From Penicillus capitatus (lineage: Eukaryota > Chlorophyta), in assembly GCA_965649825.1 (NCBI GenBank), contig OZ287703.1, forward strand, positions 372,001-436,000: a stretch of 64,000 nucleotides of DNA. Reading direction: 5' to 3'. Position 1 is the first letter of the stretch, and each line of letters opens with the position of its first letter. This document shows, one piece after another, positions 1 to 11,389 of this stretch. The position numbers were made by a program, and so were the translations under genes. Below the pieces are notes generated by a model, which worked only from the letters and a program-made list of their open reading frames with translations, was not told the DNA's origin and did not search any database.

Positions 1-1449
1 CCCCAGTCCTCGTCGATGTCTTCGTCGCTGTCAACCTTGTCCACAAGTTTCTCTGTTTTCTAATCACAGTATATCTCACACAAATGACATGAGATTAGAC
101 TGAGTGACTTGAGAGGATGCTTGCTGAGCGGTGCCCTCAGGTACAGCGTCGACAACCGACCAGTCGCTGTCATCTTTTTCGGCTGAGGTACGATTCTGAT
201 GTTCGCTGGCATCGTTGATGTGACGTTTTTCGGATTCTGGATCCCTTAAGGTTGTCTCGTCTTCCTCCTGATCTAACCGTTATGCAAAAGAGTGAGAAAG
301 CGTGATGTTTGCCTTCGGTTTTGATGGACTGGGATCTTCATCCCACGGAAGGTGTGATTCCTCCTCCTCGTGCATACGAAGCGTCCTCTCTGCCAACTGT
401 TGTCTTTGATCGTGTGTTTCCTTCAGTTTGTGCAAACTAGTATCCAGACACACCTCGTTCTCACTCTTTTTCGTCATGCCATGTATACCGGTAGAAATAA
501 CGCGTCCAAAATACATCGTTTTCCACCACGACAGGCACGATTCTCTTGTGAAGCTCTGCCATGAACGCATTCTCTTTTACGAGATTCTGAATGTCCTCTT
601 CCTTTTCTTCGACAGAAAACGTTTCTTTCCATTCTCGAAAGTCTTCTGTGTCTTCCGGCGCATCACAGTAAGTACTACTGTTTCGCTGCATCGCCGCTAC
701 CTGATCAGCCATTCCATTCTCAGATACACCACGCGCGCTTTCATATATGCAGAACAGTAATCTTTCGACGCCCACCTCTGCCTCAAATCGACTGAATTTG
801 AGCTGACCAGGCGATCGCTGCGAATCGTGCTTGATTCCTCTCGACATGGTATGCAGTCCCATCTCTGCTTCGATCACTCCAACAGACTACACTGGTCACT
901 CAGAGTTCTGAGTGCGTGCGATGACAGACGGCTACCTGATCGAAGAGCTCTTTGGTCCCAACAGCTAGTTGGTGTATACCACTTCCCACGCGTTGCCGCA
1001 TCGAAGCCATTCCCGGCAGAACGTGACTGGCCTGGCAGACCATCTCAGTCTATGATGCCATGCTCGGGCAATCGACCTTCTCGGGAAGACCTTCGATCGA
1101 ACGGATAGCCTCCGATGTCTCATCCTGCACAGCTCTGCCGAAATTCACGAGCTCCTTCGTCCAGTCCGTTGTCACAAAAGACGAAACGATATCGTCGACG
1201 TCTTCCCGCACAGACGATAGCACCGACGACGCCACATCCACGAAACGCGACTGGGAAGAACGACTACACATCGGCATGTCTCACCAGGCGATGGTAATTG
1301 TTAGCCTTCACTTACGCTTCTTTCTCGTCTTCTTCCGTCTCCTCTTTCCCGTCAGTTTCCTTCGGACCATCATGGTACCCTCAAGAAGCAGTACGCGGCT
1401 ATGGGAAGCGCACTTTGCCTGTCAGGGAGGCGATGAAATCCGAAAACAT
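1..1449 (-). CDS. BSD-domain protein (BSDC1-like), 3' end outside window
   Basis: Spliced minus-strand gene running off the left edge. The BSD domain is clear: FREWKETFSVEEKEEDIQNL and then FWTRYFYR, with the LHKL that normally follows joined across a 52-nt intron (437-488, phase 2). Upstream exons (about 1050-1265 and 900-1040) carry the helical N-terminal region typical of this family. The last visible exon ends in an acidic DSDEDIDEDWG tail, also typical. A further intron near 246-291 appears to use a GC donor (GCAAAC...GATCAG). I place the start at the ATG at 1449, 35 bp from the RFC start on the other strand; that first short exon is inference. BSD proteins are linked to membrane or transcription roles, and nothing here decides between them. 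Confidence 0.72.
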
Positions 1450-1484
1450 CGACATAATGCGTTTGGCAATATTAACGTTGTGAG

Positions 1485-2747
1485 ATGATGGACAGTGGTG
1501 TTAGCCGGGATTCTCGCGTAAACAAGCCATGGGTTGAGAAATAGTGAGCGACGCCGTGCATATGCGTTTGTTTCGATCGGGAGGCTGTCGTTGCAGTCGG
1601 CCAAAGGAGCTCGAAGATGTCGTGCATCAGACAAGCGCCGTGTCGATGCTGCGCGCCGCTTTGGAATCGCAATCGGTAAAGTCTCGCAAACAAGCGATGA
1701 CGTCGACCGCATCTGGATGCTTGTAGTTACCACACATGTTGTTCTATGGACCGCCTGGAACGGGCAAGACGACGGTGGCTCTGATCATCGCCCGACGTCT
1801 TTTCGGATCGACAGTTGGCGATCGCGTTCTCGAACTCAACGCGAGTGATGATCGCGGAATCGATGTCGTTCGGCACAAAATTAAAGCCCATGCGGCACGG
1901 GATGTTCAGGCATCGAGCACAGCACCCGCTTATCGATTGATTATCCTGGACGAGGCGGATTGCATGACCTCAGTAGGTCACATCATTGCCCTAACTCACT
2001 CAAATTCGCTATCTGCTGCATAGGATGCACAGAAAGCCCTGTTGCGAACAATGGAGGTCTACTCCAGTCACACACGCTTCATTGTGATTTGCAACTATGT
2101 GAGTCGGCTGATTGGGCCTCTGGTATCGCGATGTGCTCGGATCCGTTTCCAAACATTGCCGGACAAAGCTATGAGCGAGCGTATTGGCTGTATCTGCGAC
2201 GCCGAGGATCTGCATTTGGAGGGTGACAGCATGGAAGCATTGATCAGAGTTTCGGGAGGAGATCTGCGCCGTGCCATCATGCTCCTGCAAAGTGCCGTGA
2301 ACTTCAGCGGACCGCAGATTCAACTGTGACATCGTCTGCTCGATGCATCAACATCAAATGCGGTTTTTGTTCAAGGGCGACGATTCTGGACGTCGCAGGC
2401 TTTGTCCCCAACGATGTGATCGACAACTTCGAAGCCCTCAGCAAAACAGGCATGATCAATAGCCACACTGCCATTGTAGAGGCGATAAGAAACGGATACT
2501 CGGCACGGCAGATTCTCATGCAGTTTTCAGACCGTCTGCTGCGTAGCAAAGAGTACGACCAAGTTCAGAAGGTAGGAGGGACGTCGATACAGAGATCGAA
2601 TGTTGTGACGTCTCTTTCCAGGCCGAGATCTTCGAGGCCATGGCAGAAGTCGATGGAAACCTGAGTGATGGAGCTAGCGAAGTGTTTCAACTTCTGTTGG
2701 TCGGATCGGCCATTAAAAAAACCGTCAGCGACCGTATGGAGTTCTGA
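1485..2747 (+). CDS. RFC4: Replication factor C subunit 4 (yeast Rfc2 type)
   Basis: Clamp-loader AAA+ ATPase that loads PCNA at primer ends in the nucleus. Six exons: 1485-1543, 1597-1675, 1727-1972, 2024-2325, 2376-2571, 2622-2747, giving 335 aa, close to the family's usual length. Visible motifs: [17 protein letters not shown] (RFC box II, split by intron 1), Walker [22 protein letters not shown], Walker B LIILDEAD, the SRC arginine-finger motif in [10 protein letters not shown], and sensor 2 GGDLRRAI. The small-subunit tail follows ([12 protein letters not shown] and beyond). All introns are 50-53 nt with GT-AG ends. The start at the first of two tandem ATGs is supported by the exon-1 frame leading straight into PWVEKY. 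Confidence 0.95.
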
Positions 2748-2949
2748 TGCCGGCCCTTGTCTCACTGCATGTGGTCTGAGACGCAGTGTCCATGACAACG
2801 ATACAGGTTGCAGTCTTATCTGTACATGTGTGCCGGCACATCGTGCCACAGTACAGTGTATTCAAGACACATGTTTGATTCTACGAACAGCACAACTGTT
2901 CACCATTGCACCGTCATCGGGCCGATCAGAACAAAAAAAACAAGACACA

Positions 2950-4213
2950 TCAACGCTTCTGCGTGCGTCTGAAGACATTAATCTTCTGAATGACCGTATT
3001 CGTCTTCGGCGCCGGAGGAACGGCAGTGGGATCGATGCGATCTGCCGGTTTGACAACGTAATCCCTTTCCGGCTGCGGGCGCATCACGCTGTACCTAATG
3101 CAACACATCAGCGTCCACCCCCCCCCCTCGCGGATGCATGCAGAGCTCGCACCTGAAGTCTGGATGTCCTGGCTTCAAGCCTTTCTTCTTCTCTGCTTCT
3201 TTCTTGTCGTGCGTCGCCCGACGACGCCGTGCAGCAAGAGCTTCCTGCATGCGCCCTGGTTCGTCGTAGCGCCGTGCTTCCTCAAAGATCGGCCGTGACC
3301 ATCGTTGCACAAGCTCGTTCGCCATCCGTCGATTCTCCTGCGTCTCATCGTTGATTCGACTACCGCACACCATGTTTCGGCCACAAAGCACCACTCAGAC
3401 GGGTTTCACCTCAGGAACATCACACGACTTCCGATCTTCGACATTTTGAGATTCGTTCGATCTGTCACATCGGCTGTGTCGATCGGAAGCTTCTGCAGAA
3501 TGCGGAGCACTGTGGTGCGGATCTTTATGTTTGGCAGTGTTCCGTCTGACAGGGGTTCGATCCATGACTTCAGGACTCCTAATAGACCTTCGTTTAGCAG
3601 TAATGGTTGTTTGTCTCTGTGTATACAGGCTTCCTCGACCTCGTCCAGCATTTTGAGTTTTTCTATCGCCGGTTCTCCTCTATCGTGACTTTTGATGTCG
3701 TTGAACGCCGCTTGCTCCATTCGTTTGAGCAATCCAGTCACCGAAGGCAACAGCTCGGCAGCACTCAGGAGTGGAAAACAGGGCCTTTTTCGAGGTTTGA
3801 CTCTTGGTTGTTTATCATCATCTATCTCCAGGACATTCTGAGATTCTCTCTGAGACTGGGTCATCTCAAGCGAAGGATGACCTACGGACGGGTAACTTGT
3901 ATGACTTAGCGCACTGTTTTCGCCAGTCAATTTTATGCGCCGCAAGTCAATGCGATACGACTTAGCTTCAGTGATACCGCCAGGCTTAGGGCGTTCACCA
4001 AGGTCGACCGGCTGCACGTCTTGCGTATTCGCGTTGAGTTGGGGTAACTACAGAACACCAACATCGGTAAGGCGTATATGATGGCTGATTCCGAGCCTCG
4101 CGGGACGGCTCGGTCGCCCCTTGGTCGTCATCGAAGTTAACAGTTCGGAAAATGTCTTCGTCCTCCGGAGGCGGTTCGAAATCTTCGCCTTCAGACTGAC
4201 TGCCCGCACCCAT
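2950..4213 (-). CDS. IWS1: Spn1/IWS1 transcription factor, copy A
   Basis: Elongation factor that binds Spt6 and RNA polymerase II. Exons (minus): 4213-4097, 4047-3410, 3359-3153, 3094-2950. The conserved TFIIS N-terminal/IWS1 core is clear: ELLPSVTGLLKRMEQAAFND, LPNIKIRTTVLRILQKLPID, then NRRMANELVQRWSRPIFEEA. The C-terminal motif QPERDYVVKP is also family-typical. The N-terminus is acidic (EDFEPPPEDEDIFRTVNFDDD) but much shorter than in animals. Intron 1 (4048-4096, 49 nt) begins with GC and ends with AG; the same is true in copy B, so it is not a sequencing slip. The frame is open throughout, so both copies look functional. Confidence 0.92.
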
Positions 4214-4223
4214 TTTGATTCGC

Positions 4224-4304
4224 GTCGATACAAATGAAAAGCGATACGTTGTCGACAAAAATGAAAAGCGCTGCGCTGTCGACAAAAACGAATGGCGATG
4301 CGCC
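4224..4304. repeat. Three 27-bp tandem repeats in IWS1/TRM1 divergent promoter (copy A)
   Basis: Three imperfect 27-bp units (4224-4250, 4251-4277, 4278-4304), each beginning GTCGAYA and carrying AATGAAAAGCG or a variant. They lie 11 bp upstream of the IWS1 start codon. The same three-unit array occurs in copy B at 11191-11271, with unit variants in a different order. Confidence 0.85.
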
Positions 4305-4423
4305 GTCCATAAAGGATCGGTCAATCGATTGATCGGATAAATCATCTTGGTCTATCAATCGGTACGATCCTTCGATTTACGTTTCGACGCTTTGGAAGGC
4401 GACTAACAGCGATCTCTGTTCGC

Positions 4424-4462
4424 ATGATGACGGATGCGACAGAGAATCCAAAAGCGCCTCTG
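4424..4462 (+). pseudogene. Truncated TRM1 first exon carried by duplication copy A
   Basis: The tandem ATGs and the codons for MTDATEN match the TRM1 start at 11390. Similarity stops within the next few codons, and what follows is unrelated, with no TRM1 exon 2. This marks the breakpoint of the duplicated block and shows that copy B, which adjoins the complete TRM1, is the likelier source. Confidence 0.7.
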
Positions 4463-6350
4463 CCGTTGATGAAATTCCCCATGAAGTTGAGAGGGAAGAA
4501 AAACGATACCATCATTGGTACAGGAGAGCCACGCAGCTTCGTCCAAGAATCATTGTCGACGGCTCTAGAACTGGCCGATTGTCGCATTCGCATGCAAAAC
4601 GCAAAACAAAACAGATCTTAAACCCCAAACATCGAAACAAGGTCATTATCCGCCTTTATTTGGCGGATGTGACACCGATGAAGTCACTCCCTGTCATGGC
4701 GCCGCCCATTTCGACAATGATTCCTATTGGTTGCGATGCTGAGCCATCGGACAGGATTTGACAACCTGCAATACATGCCAAAAACGTCAGCAGAGCAAAG
4801 GCGTTACGCTTTTAGTCGTCAAGAAAATTAGGCGACGCGATCCGACTCAATCTTCACGTAATCGCGCTCTCTTAAACCCAAACCTGTCCTAAGATTTTTT
4901 GTTTCCCATCATTATGTTCTCCACCTTATTTGCGTTTTAGAGCGTTATACACAAGGAATGCGCCTTTGCGGCACACTCAGGCAACTTTATGATGATTTGA
5001 TCTTGTTTCACGGCGACGTCGGAATTTGGCCACGTCGCACCTTGGCGACATGTGCTTCGGTACTTCGACTGCACTGGAGTCCAGATTCTGCGATGCTGAG
5101 CGATTGTCACTGTCGCCAAGATTTTCATCTGACGAGGTGACTTCCTCGGTCCGAGGGGGTATCCTTGCCGAAGGCCACTATCTGTCTTTTCACCTGGCCT
5201 TACGGGACCTTTTTCTCTGGTTCTCGTGTGGGGCTGACTCATCCGTCTTTTCAGTGTGGGGAAATTGAGGGACAATTCGCACCACGTCTTAGTTTTTTCC
5301 TGCACATTCTGTAAGGCAAGTTTGGTCATCCTGGACTGTGAAGACGCCGAGCAAGATTTTCAGCGCGCGCTTGTTCCATACCCGCCACTATATCCGACTT
5401 TTCAGGAGAATCTGAACTCGTTCCACCAACGAGAAAAAGCTGAACTCCGTCGGCGGAGCGGAGACCACATCGTACACAACTTCGACTTGTACAGCTCAAG
5501 ACGCAGCTCGGAGGATCAAAGCGTAGACATCGTAATACTCGGACTGGACGACCTGACTTCACCCGGTCCTACGGAAAACCGAAGTTGAGACGGAACAACG
5601 GGCCCAAGGAGAAGACGAATTATCATCTCCACTCATCAAAGAGCCCGGCGACAGTCACGTCGCGCGTTTTTCGTCTTTGGCCCCTCATAGCCAAAATTCC
5701 CTCATTTTGCATCGCTTCAATTTTTTGCAGAGAAATCGGCGTCGTCTGCATCCGGCAAGGCAGTTTTGTAGTCGAATCCAGCGTTGCCATGACCTCGGAA
5801 ACTGTCAAATCTCGTGATTTCTTACTGGCAATTGGCCAGTGCCTAAATGTTCGCGATTGACATCAACGTTTTATAGACGTGCGCATGCCAGCTGTCAGAA
5901 TACGCTTTATGATTGTCATTACTCTGCGGTTGTCGCATCATGTCTGCTTCGTTTTCTTGTGTCCTGGTTTTGAAGAAAGAGCTCGCTGAGGGTTTCTATC
6001 TTCGTCGAGGCACATTTCTCTTGCTCTAAGAGTCGGATGATACGCCTGCCTAGTGAAGTCATGTCACATCTAACGTATAAATCTGTGGATTCGAATCGAT
6101 CAAGACCTTTGATCCGTAAGCTTGTGAGTCTTCCCGCTGAATTGTCTCTCGTGCGCATCGATTCCGTCTAACACCATCGGCCACAAGTGACATGACTTCT
6201 TGAACATCCGCGTCATACGATTCGAACGCGGGAAACCTGCCTTATTTAGGCCAGCCACGTCCAAATACCGACACACTCTTTAGGTGTCATCAAATCTTGC
6301 GTCTTTACGCTAACAGCCTAAACCATCGCAACAAACCCTTCTGTTTTTTA
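4463..6350. other. No supportable gene; probable decayed repeat DNA
   Basis: Only short overlapping open frames on both strands, none with recognisable family motifs or consistent splice structure. The position between copy A and clear reverse-transcriptase remains suggests decayed mobile-element sequence, but I see no gag or terminal-repeat signature. Confidence 0.4.
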
Positions 6351-9000
6351 TTTCAGGGCACCACCGGTTCTCTCTAGTGGACGCGCGTGTCAATCATATT
6401 GCAATTGAAGATCGATGGAGAAGATATGCGTCGAATGTCTTTGTTCTGAAAAGTCACGGTAGCCCCTTTATCCCAAGTTTGGACTACAACAACAATGCAC
6501 ATCTTCTGGTCTATGGACGCAAGGAAATGTTAGTGGGCGCTAGAAAAAGAGAAGGATCCAACCTGATGCTTCATTTGTGAACTGTGTTAGAACCGGCACG
6601 GTTGTTATCAGACTGAATTTACGACTTTCTTAAAAGGTCACCGTCCAACAAAATTAATCAATATCATCTGCGCCTTCACAAAGTACCATAATGTGACAAC
6701 CGAGGAAAAAACGAAAATCCCTTGTTGCTGACTCCAGGGCAACACCAAAGGGGAATCACTAGAGAAGATAAAGTACTTGTCGTTTCCCAGACACGGACGT
6801 CTCCTCGTCCCATGCACGAGATGTAGAAATCTTGTCGTCTGCCGTAGCCATCGGAGACGGTTGGGTCGGTGCGTAACCACCTGGCGCGCCGACCATCGGT
6901 CGCGACAGGTATCAGCCTCTGACCTGGCTGTTAAATAACCATCGGGTGATGGATACGGAACGAGGCCTGAAGTTCACAGCCGTTAAGTATTGAGGTTAAG
7001 GAACCCCAACACCGCGTGTATTTTAAGGAAAGCATTCAGCATGTAGTCAATCTCGAATTCCATATATCTGAAAACTGATTGCTCTCATCGACGTCGTCTG
7101 TGTCCGTATTGACTCTTATTGTTCGTAGTTTGTCACAAGATTCGTGACATCTCATTCGACCGATCAGAAAAGATGGCTCCATTCAGATAGCAACTGATCC
7201 TTCTAGCATTTCGATGTCCAGATGGCAGTTTATTGTCCGTGGAAGGAGCAAATCACCCATATTCATGCATTCAAAATTGCATGCCCGGGAGACTGAGGTC
7301 TCATGGGAGTCATATTTGATTCATGTTTTTGCAATACCAAAAAACAGGAGATATTAGGTCAGTGCTTGACTTTCGGAAGGTTAATTCTTGTGTAGAGTTC
7401 AAGCCTTTCATACTAGTCCATCGTTTTAATGGCAGGCATGTATCTGCATAAGATTGGGCCAGTTGTGGATGTCGGCAATGCATACTTTTAGGTTTTCCTA
7501 GCAAATGATCTGTGCAAGCTCTTCGGTATGAATGTCGGTGTCCGTTTTTTGTCTGCCAAAGGCTGCTATTCGGCTATCACAATAGTCCTTGTGAGTTTTT
7601 CCGGGTAATGCATCCAGCCGTACGGAAGATCAAAGAAAAAAAACCTCTCGATTCTTAGTAGTCTATATTTTTTCGCTATGGATTTCTACAGTTGCATGCG
7701 CTTAATTAGCATATCAGCAACCCGACGCCCATTGTCAATTCATCGTTCAATCGTTCAATTAGATGATTCGTGCTTCCATCCGTCGCTTCACATGTCTCAC
7801 AGCGTCTGCGACGATTAGTAGTCTATATGGACGATGTCTTGTAGCTCGGAGGGTCAAAATAGAGCAGCTTCATAACCTAGAGACAGCGTTTGCAATCTTG
7901 GAGGCACGGGGATGGCGAGTAAGGCCAGACAAGCGTCAGTTTCTACGAAACCTTCGAAGTTTTGGCTGTTTTATCTCCTCTGATGGTTGGCGGACTTCCA
8001 AGAGTGTCATTAAACGGTTGACAGCACCCCCGCTGTCCAAAAATCGCAAGCCTTGACACTCGGTCAGAGAAAAGTTTCAGCAACCATAGTTGGTCCGATT
8101 CATCCCCAAAGGTCGCCAAATGCAAGACTAGTTGGCCAAGGTAGAACGCTCCGGAAATGGAAGTGATTGGCATGAATTCTTGAGAAGTCTAGAAGAACAA
8201 ACGACGGAACACGCACATGCCTTTGAGAGAGATGTTTTTGCCAGTACAGATGATTCCAGTCAAGCAGGGGGCAAATGCCTTCTTCAGAAGGGGAAGACTG
8301 TTCGCTGCGCGTCTGGCCTGTGCCAAGGTCCCTTCAGCATCAATTATCTAATTATGTAGAGAGGGAAGCTATTGTCAAGGCACTCTGAACTTTTAGACCA
8401 TGGACGTTTAGGACGTAAGTGACAGTGTTTTTGGACAAGTTGCTATAGTAAGTTCCCAGAATCCAACTGATATAGCTTCGTCAAGAGAGCACTCGACGAG
8501 TTACAAGATAATTATCGAAAGATCCAATTTTTAAAAGGTAAAGCTAATGCACTATCGATTTTCTGTCAAGGCAGTCGTTGCTGTTTGTCTCCGATTGGCT
8601 GCCTGTCCGACAAGAAATACTCAGCTCCCTGCAGCCAGGATAAGGTATTGAACACGAAGGCTTCATACTAGCCCTTGAGAGACACTTCGGTATTGATAGG
8701 ACTAGCTACCTTCAATCAGAAAGGTTTAGACAATAGGTAGCGGACAAGGGCACTGTTGTCATATTAGCAGCCCCTAAACTTAACAACGGATTGTTAGAGA
8801 TAACTAGAATCTCATCGGCCGCATCCGGAGTATGCCACTAGAGAGTAATCATCGCAGTCGGAAGGAAGTGCTGCTTGCGGCTGGGACGGCATTGGATCGA
8901 GCACCACACACAACGACAGGATTCAGTTCCCAGCAGCTGATGATGAGTCGATCCTCGAGACTGAGTTGTCCCGTGGAGATTCTAGCTCAAAGGAGACAGA
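6350..9000 (+). mobile_element. Degenerate Ty3/gypsy-like retrotransposon (RT, RNase H, integrase remnants)
   Basis: Fragments appear in the usual Ty3/gypsy order on the plus strand, broken by stops and frameshifts. Near 6366 there is a segment like the start of the reverse-transcriptase palm (FSLVDARVNHIAI). At about 7815-7835 the catalytic motif reads LVVYMDDVL and is followed at once by a stop; downstream in a shifted frame comes HNLETAFAILEARGWRVRPD, the usual sequence after YMDD. At about 8585-8700 are RNase H-like pieces (SPIGCLSDKKYSAP, then a segment like E-H-E-G-F-I-L-A-L-E-R). At about 8870-8960 is an integrase C-terminal region (APHTTTGFSSQQLM). The 1.4-kb gap between the two RT parts is too long, so the copy is rearranged. 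No long terminal repeats were recognised. Confidence 0.72.
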
Positions 9001-9378
9001 TGGTTTTCGGTCGGACGATCAAGGAAAGACGAAAACTGACTCGGGCGTGGGGAGATTGCTCAAAATTCCAGACAATAACAGAAGATCTCGTGTAGCTGTA
9101 TGATGCAGTAAGAATGGCGCGTCTAGACGCAAAGTTTTAACCCTTGTGGGGTTAGTTCCCACGAAGTGGTCGAAGATCAGTCGTTGTACATTTATGTGAC
9201 TCACGAGAAAAATCCGCAGAAAATGTCAATCGTTCATGTGTGCGAGCGATTGCTTAAAGCCCTTCGCCATGAACATTTAGGGCCGAGATACAAAAACAAA
9301 CTCAAGATCAAGATACAAAAATCGAAAGATCCAGGTAGATGCAAACATTGAGAGGAAAGTTACTGAACAGGAAAGCAG

Positions 9379-9740
9379 ATGATTGTGAGTTCTTCGTTCT
9401 CTGCCGCTGCTGGCGAAAGAGTTTGGAGCGCGGGTCGAAATGATGGTACGAGGTTGTTGCTTGTCCATGGACAAGCAACGAGGGTCACCGTAAAGTGTGA
9501 GATCGAAGTGTCATTGGAGACGGCTGCTCGCCAGACATTCAAGATGAACTATCGTGTACTACTGCATCCGGGCTGTAATCTGCTTTTGGGACTTGATAGA
9601 TGGCGGAAAAAACAGATGTCAGCACATCCACGTAGTCGCTCGGTGAGCATCACAGGAAGAAAGATCAACAGTTTGTTGGCGCGACCAAAGATGGATAAGT
9701 ACGAAGTGAACGTTTACTGCATGAGGAACTTGGTCGCTTC
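9379..9740 (+). mobile_element. Retropepsin-like fragment of a second retroelement
   Basis: An open stretch contains FKMNYRVLLHPGCNLLLGLD, matching the C-terminal half of retroelement aspartic proteases (a hydrophobic strand and then LLGLD). It lies downstream of the integrase remnant, so it belongs to another element or to a rearranged copy. The catalytic DTG is not evident. It abuts duplication copy B. Confidence 0.4.
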
Positions 9741-9943
9741 ACCCCAGTCTCACTGCATGTGGCCTGAGACGCAGTGTCCATGACAACGCTACACGTTGCA
9801 GTCTTATCTGTACATGTGTGCCGGCACATCGTGCCACAGTACAGTACAGTACAGTGTATTCAAGACACATGTTTGATTCTACGAACAGCACAACTGTTCA
9901 CCATTGCACCGTCATCGGGCCGATCAGAACAAAAAAAGACACA

Positions 9944-11180
9944 TCAACGCTTCTGCGTGCGTCTGAAGACATTGATCTTCTGAATGACCGTATTCGTCTT
10001 CGGCGCCGGAGGAACTGCAGTGGGATCGATGCGATCTGCCGGTTTGACAACGTAATCCCTTTCCGGCTGCGGGCGCATCACGCTGTACCTAATGCAACAC
10101 ATCAGCGTCCACCCCCCCCCTCGCGGATGCATGAAGTGCTCGCACCTGAAGTCTGGATATCCTGGCTTCAAGCCTTTCTTCTCTGCTTCTTTCTTGTCGT
10201 GCGTCGCCCGACGACGCCGTGCAGCAAGAGCTTCCTGCATGCGCCCTGGTTCGTCGTAGCGTCGTGCTTCCTCAAAGATCGGCCGTGACCATCGTTGCAC
10301 AAGCTCGTTCGCCATCCGTCGATTCTCTTGCGTCTCATCGTTGATTTGACTACCGCACACCATGTTTCGGCAACAAAGCACCACTCAGAGCGGGTTTCAC
10401 CTCAGGAACATCACACGACTTCCGATCTGCGACTCTTTGAGATTCGTTCGATATGTCACATAGGCTGTGTCGATCGGAAGCTTCTGCAGAATGCGAAGCA
10501 CTGTGGTGCGGATCTTTATGGTTGGCAGTGTTCCGTCTGACAGGGGTTCGATCCATGACTTCAGGACTCCTAATAGACCTTCGTTTAGCAGTAATGGTTG
10601 TTTGTCTCTGTGTATACAGGCTTCCTCGACCTCGTCCAGCATTTTGAGTTTTTCTATCGCCGGTTCTCCTCTATCGTGACTTTTGATGTCGTTGAACGCC
10701 GCTTGCTCCATTCGTTTGACCAATCCAGTCACTGAACGCAACAGCTCGGCAGCACTCATTTCTGGAATAATCGAGTTTCTTTTTCGAAGTTTGGTTCTAG
10801 TGTGTTTCTCATCGTCCATCTTCAAAATCTTTCCAGTTTTTCTCTTGGGATGCGTCATCTCTAAGGATGGACGACCTACGGACGATTGCCCGTCAAAGTC
10901 TATGCGACGCAAGTCAATACGATACGACTTGGCTTCTGCAAGACCGTCAGGCTCAGAGCGTTCACCAGAGTCGACCGGCTGCCCGTCTTGCGTATTCTCA
11001 TTGACTTGGGGCAACTATAGTACACCGACATCGGTGAGGCGTATACAATGACCGAAGTCAAGCCTCGCAGGACGGCTCGGTCGCCCCTTGGTCGTCATCG
11101 AAGTTAACAGTTCGGAAAATGTCTTCGTCCTCCGGAGGCTGTTCGAAATTTTCGCATTCAGACTGACTGTCCGCTCCCAT
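9944..11180 (-). CDS. IWS1: Spn1/IWS1 transcription factor, copy B
   Basis: Second intact IWS1 gene. Exons (minus): 11180-11064, 11014-10401, 10349-10146, 10088-9944. The core is almost unchanged from copy A (LLRSVTGLVKRMEQAAFND; LPTIKIRTTVLRILQKLPID; NRRMANELVQRWSRPIF). Divergence is concentrated in the charged linker of exon 2, where copy B reads KRKTGKILKMDDEKHTRTKL, and there are small indels. Intron 1 (11015-11063) is GC-AG, 49 nt, exactly as in copy A. It is divergent with TRM1 (start codons 209 bp apart). Having two open copies of a gene that is normally single-copy and essential is unusual. Confidence 0.92.
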
Positions 11181-11190
11181 TTTGATTCGT

Positions 11191-11271
11191 GTCGACAAAA
11201 ATGAAAAGCGATACGTTGTCGATACAAATGAAAAGCGATGCGCTGTCGACAATAACGAATTGCGATGCGCC
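11191..11271. repeat. Three 27-bp tandem repeats in IWS1/TRM1 divergent promoter (copy B)
   Basis: Units 11191-11217, 11218-11244 and 11245-11271, each starting GTCGAYA, between the IWS1 and TRM1 starts. The plus-strand frame through the repeats (11189-11390) stays open and in frame with TRM1, so they could also code for an N-terminal extension. Confidence 0.85.
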
Positions 11272-11389
11272 GTCCATAAAGGATCGGTCAATCGATGATC
11301 GGATAAATCATCTTGGTCTATCAATCGGTACGATTCTTCGATTCACGTTTCGACGCTTTGGAAGGCGACTATCAGCGATCTCTGTTCGC

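Larger units (their letters stand above)
2759..4460. repeat. Segmental duplication, copy A
   Basis: Nearly identical to 9747-11425. The match begins with GTCTCACTGCATGTGG just 11 bp after the RFC stop codon. It covers the 3' flank, all four exons and all introns of IWS1, the divergent promoter with its 27-bp repeats, and the first codons of TRM1, and it ends at GCGACAGAGAATC. Differences are scattered substitutions and small indels, for example in a poly-C run in the last intron. Confidence 0.93.

Noticed and set aside
3115-3127. Poly-C run that differs in length between the two IWS1 copies, as a possible frameshift
   Set aside because: It lies inside the last intron (3095-3152 and 10089-10145), so it does not affect the reading frame.
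6842-6852. CCGTAGCCAT, identical to the first part of the dinoflagellate/perkinsid spliced leader
   Set aside because: Only 10 bases match, the following TTTGGCTCAAG is missing, and it lies in decayed retroelement DNA. Best explained by chance.
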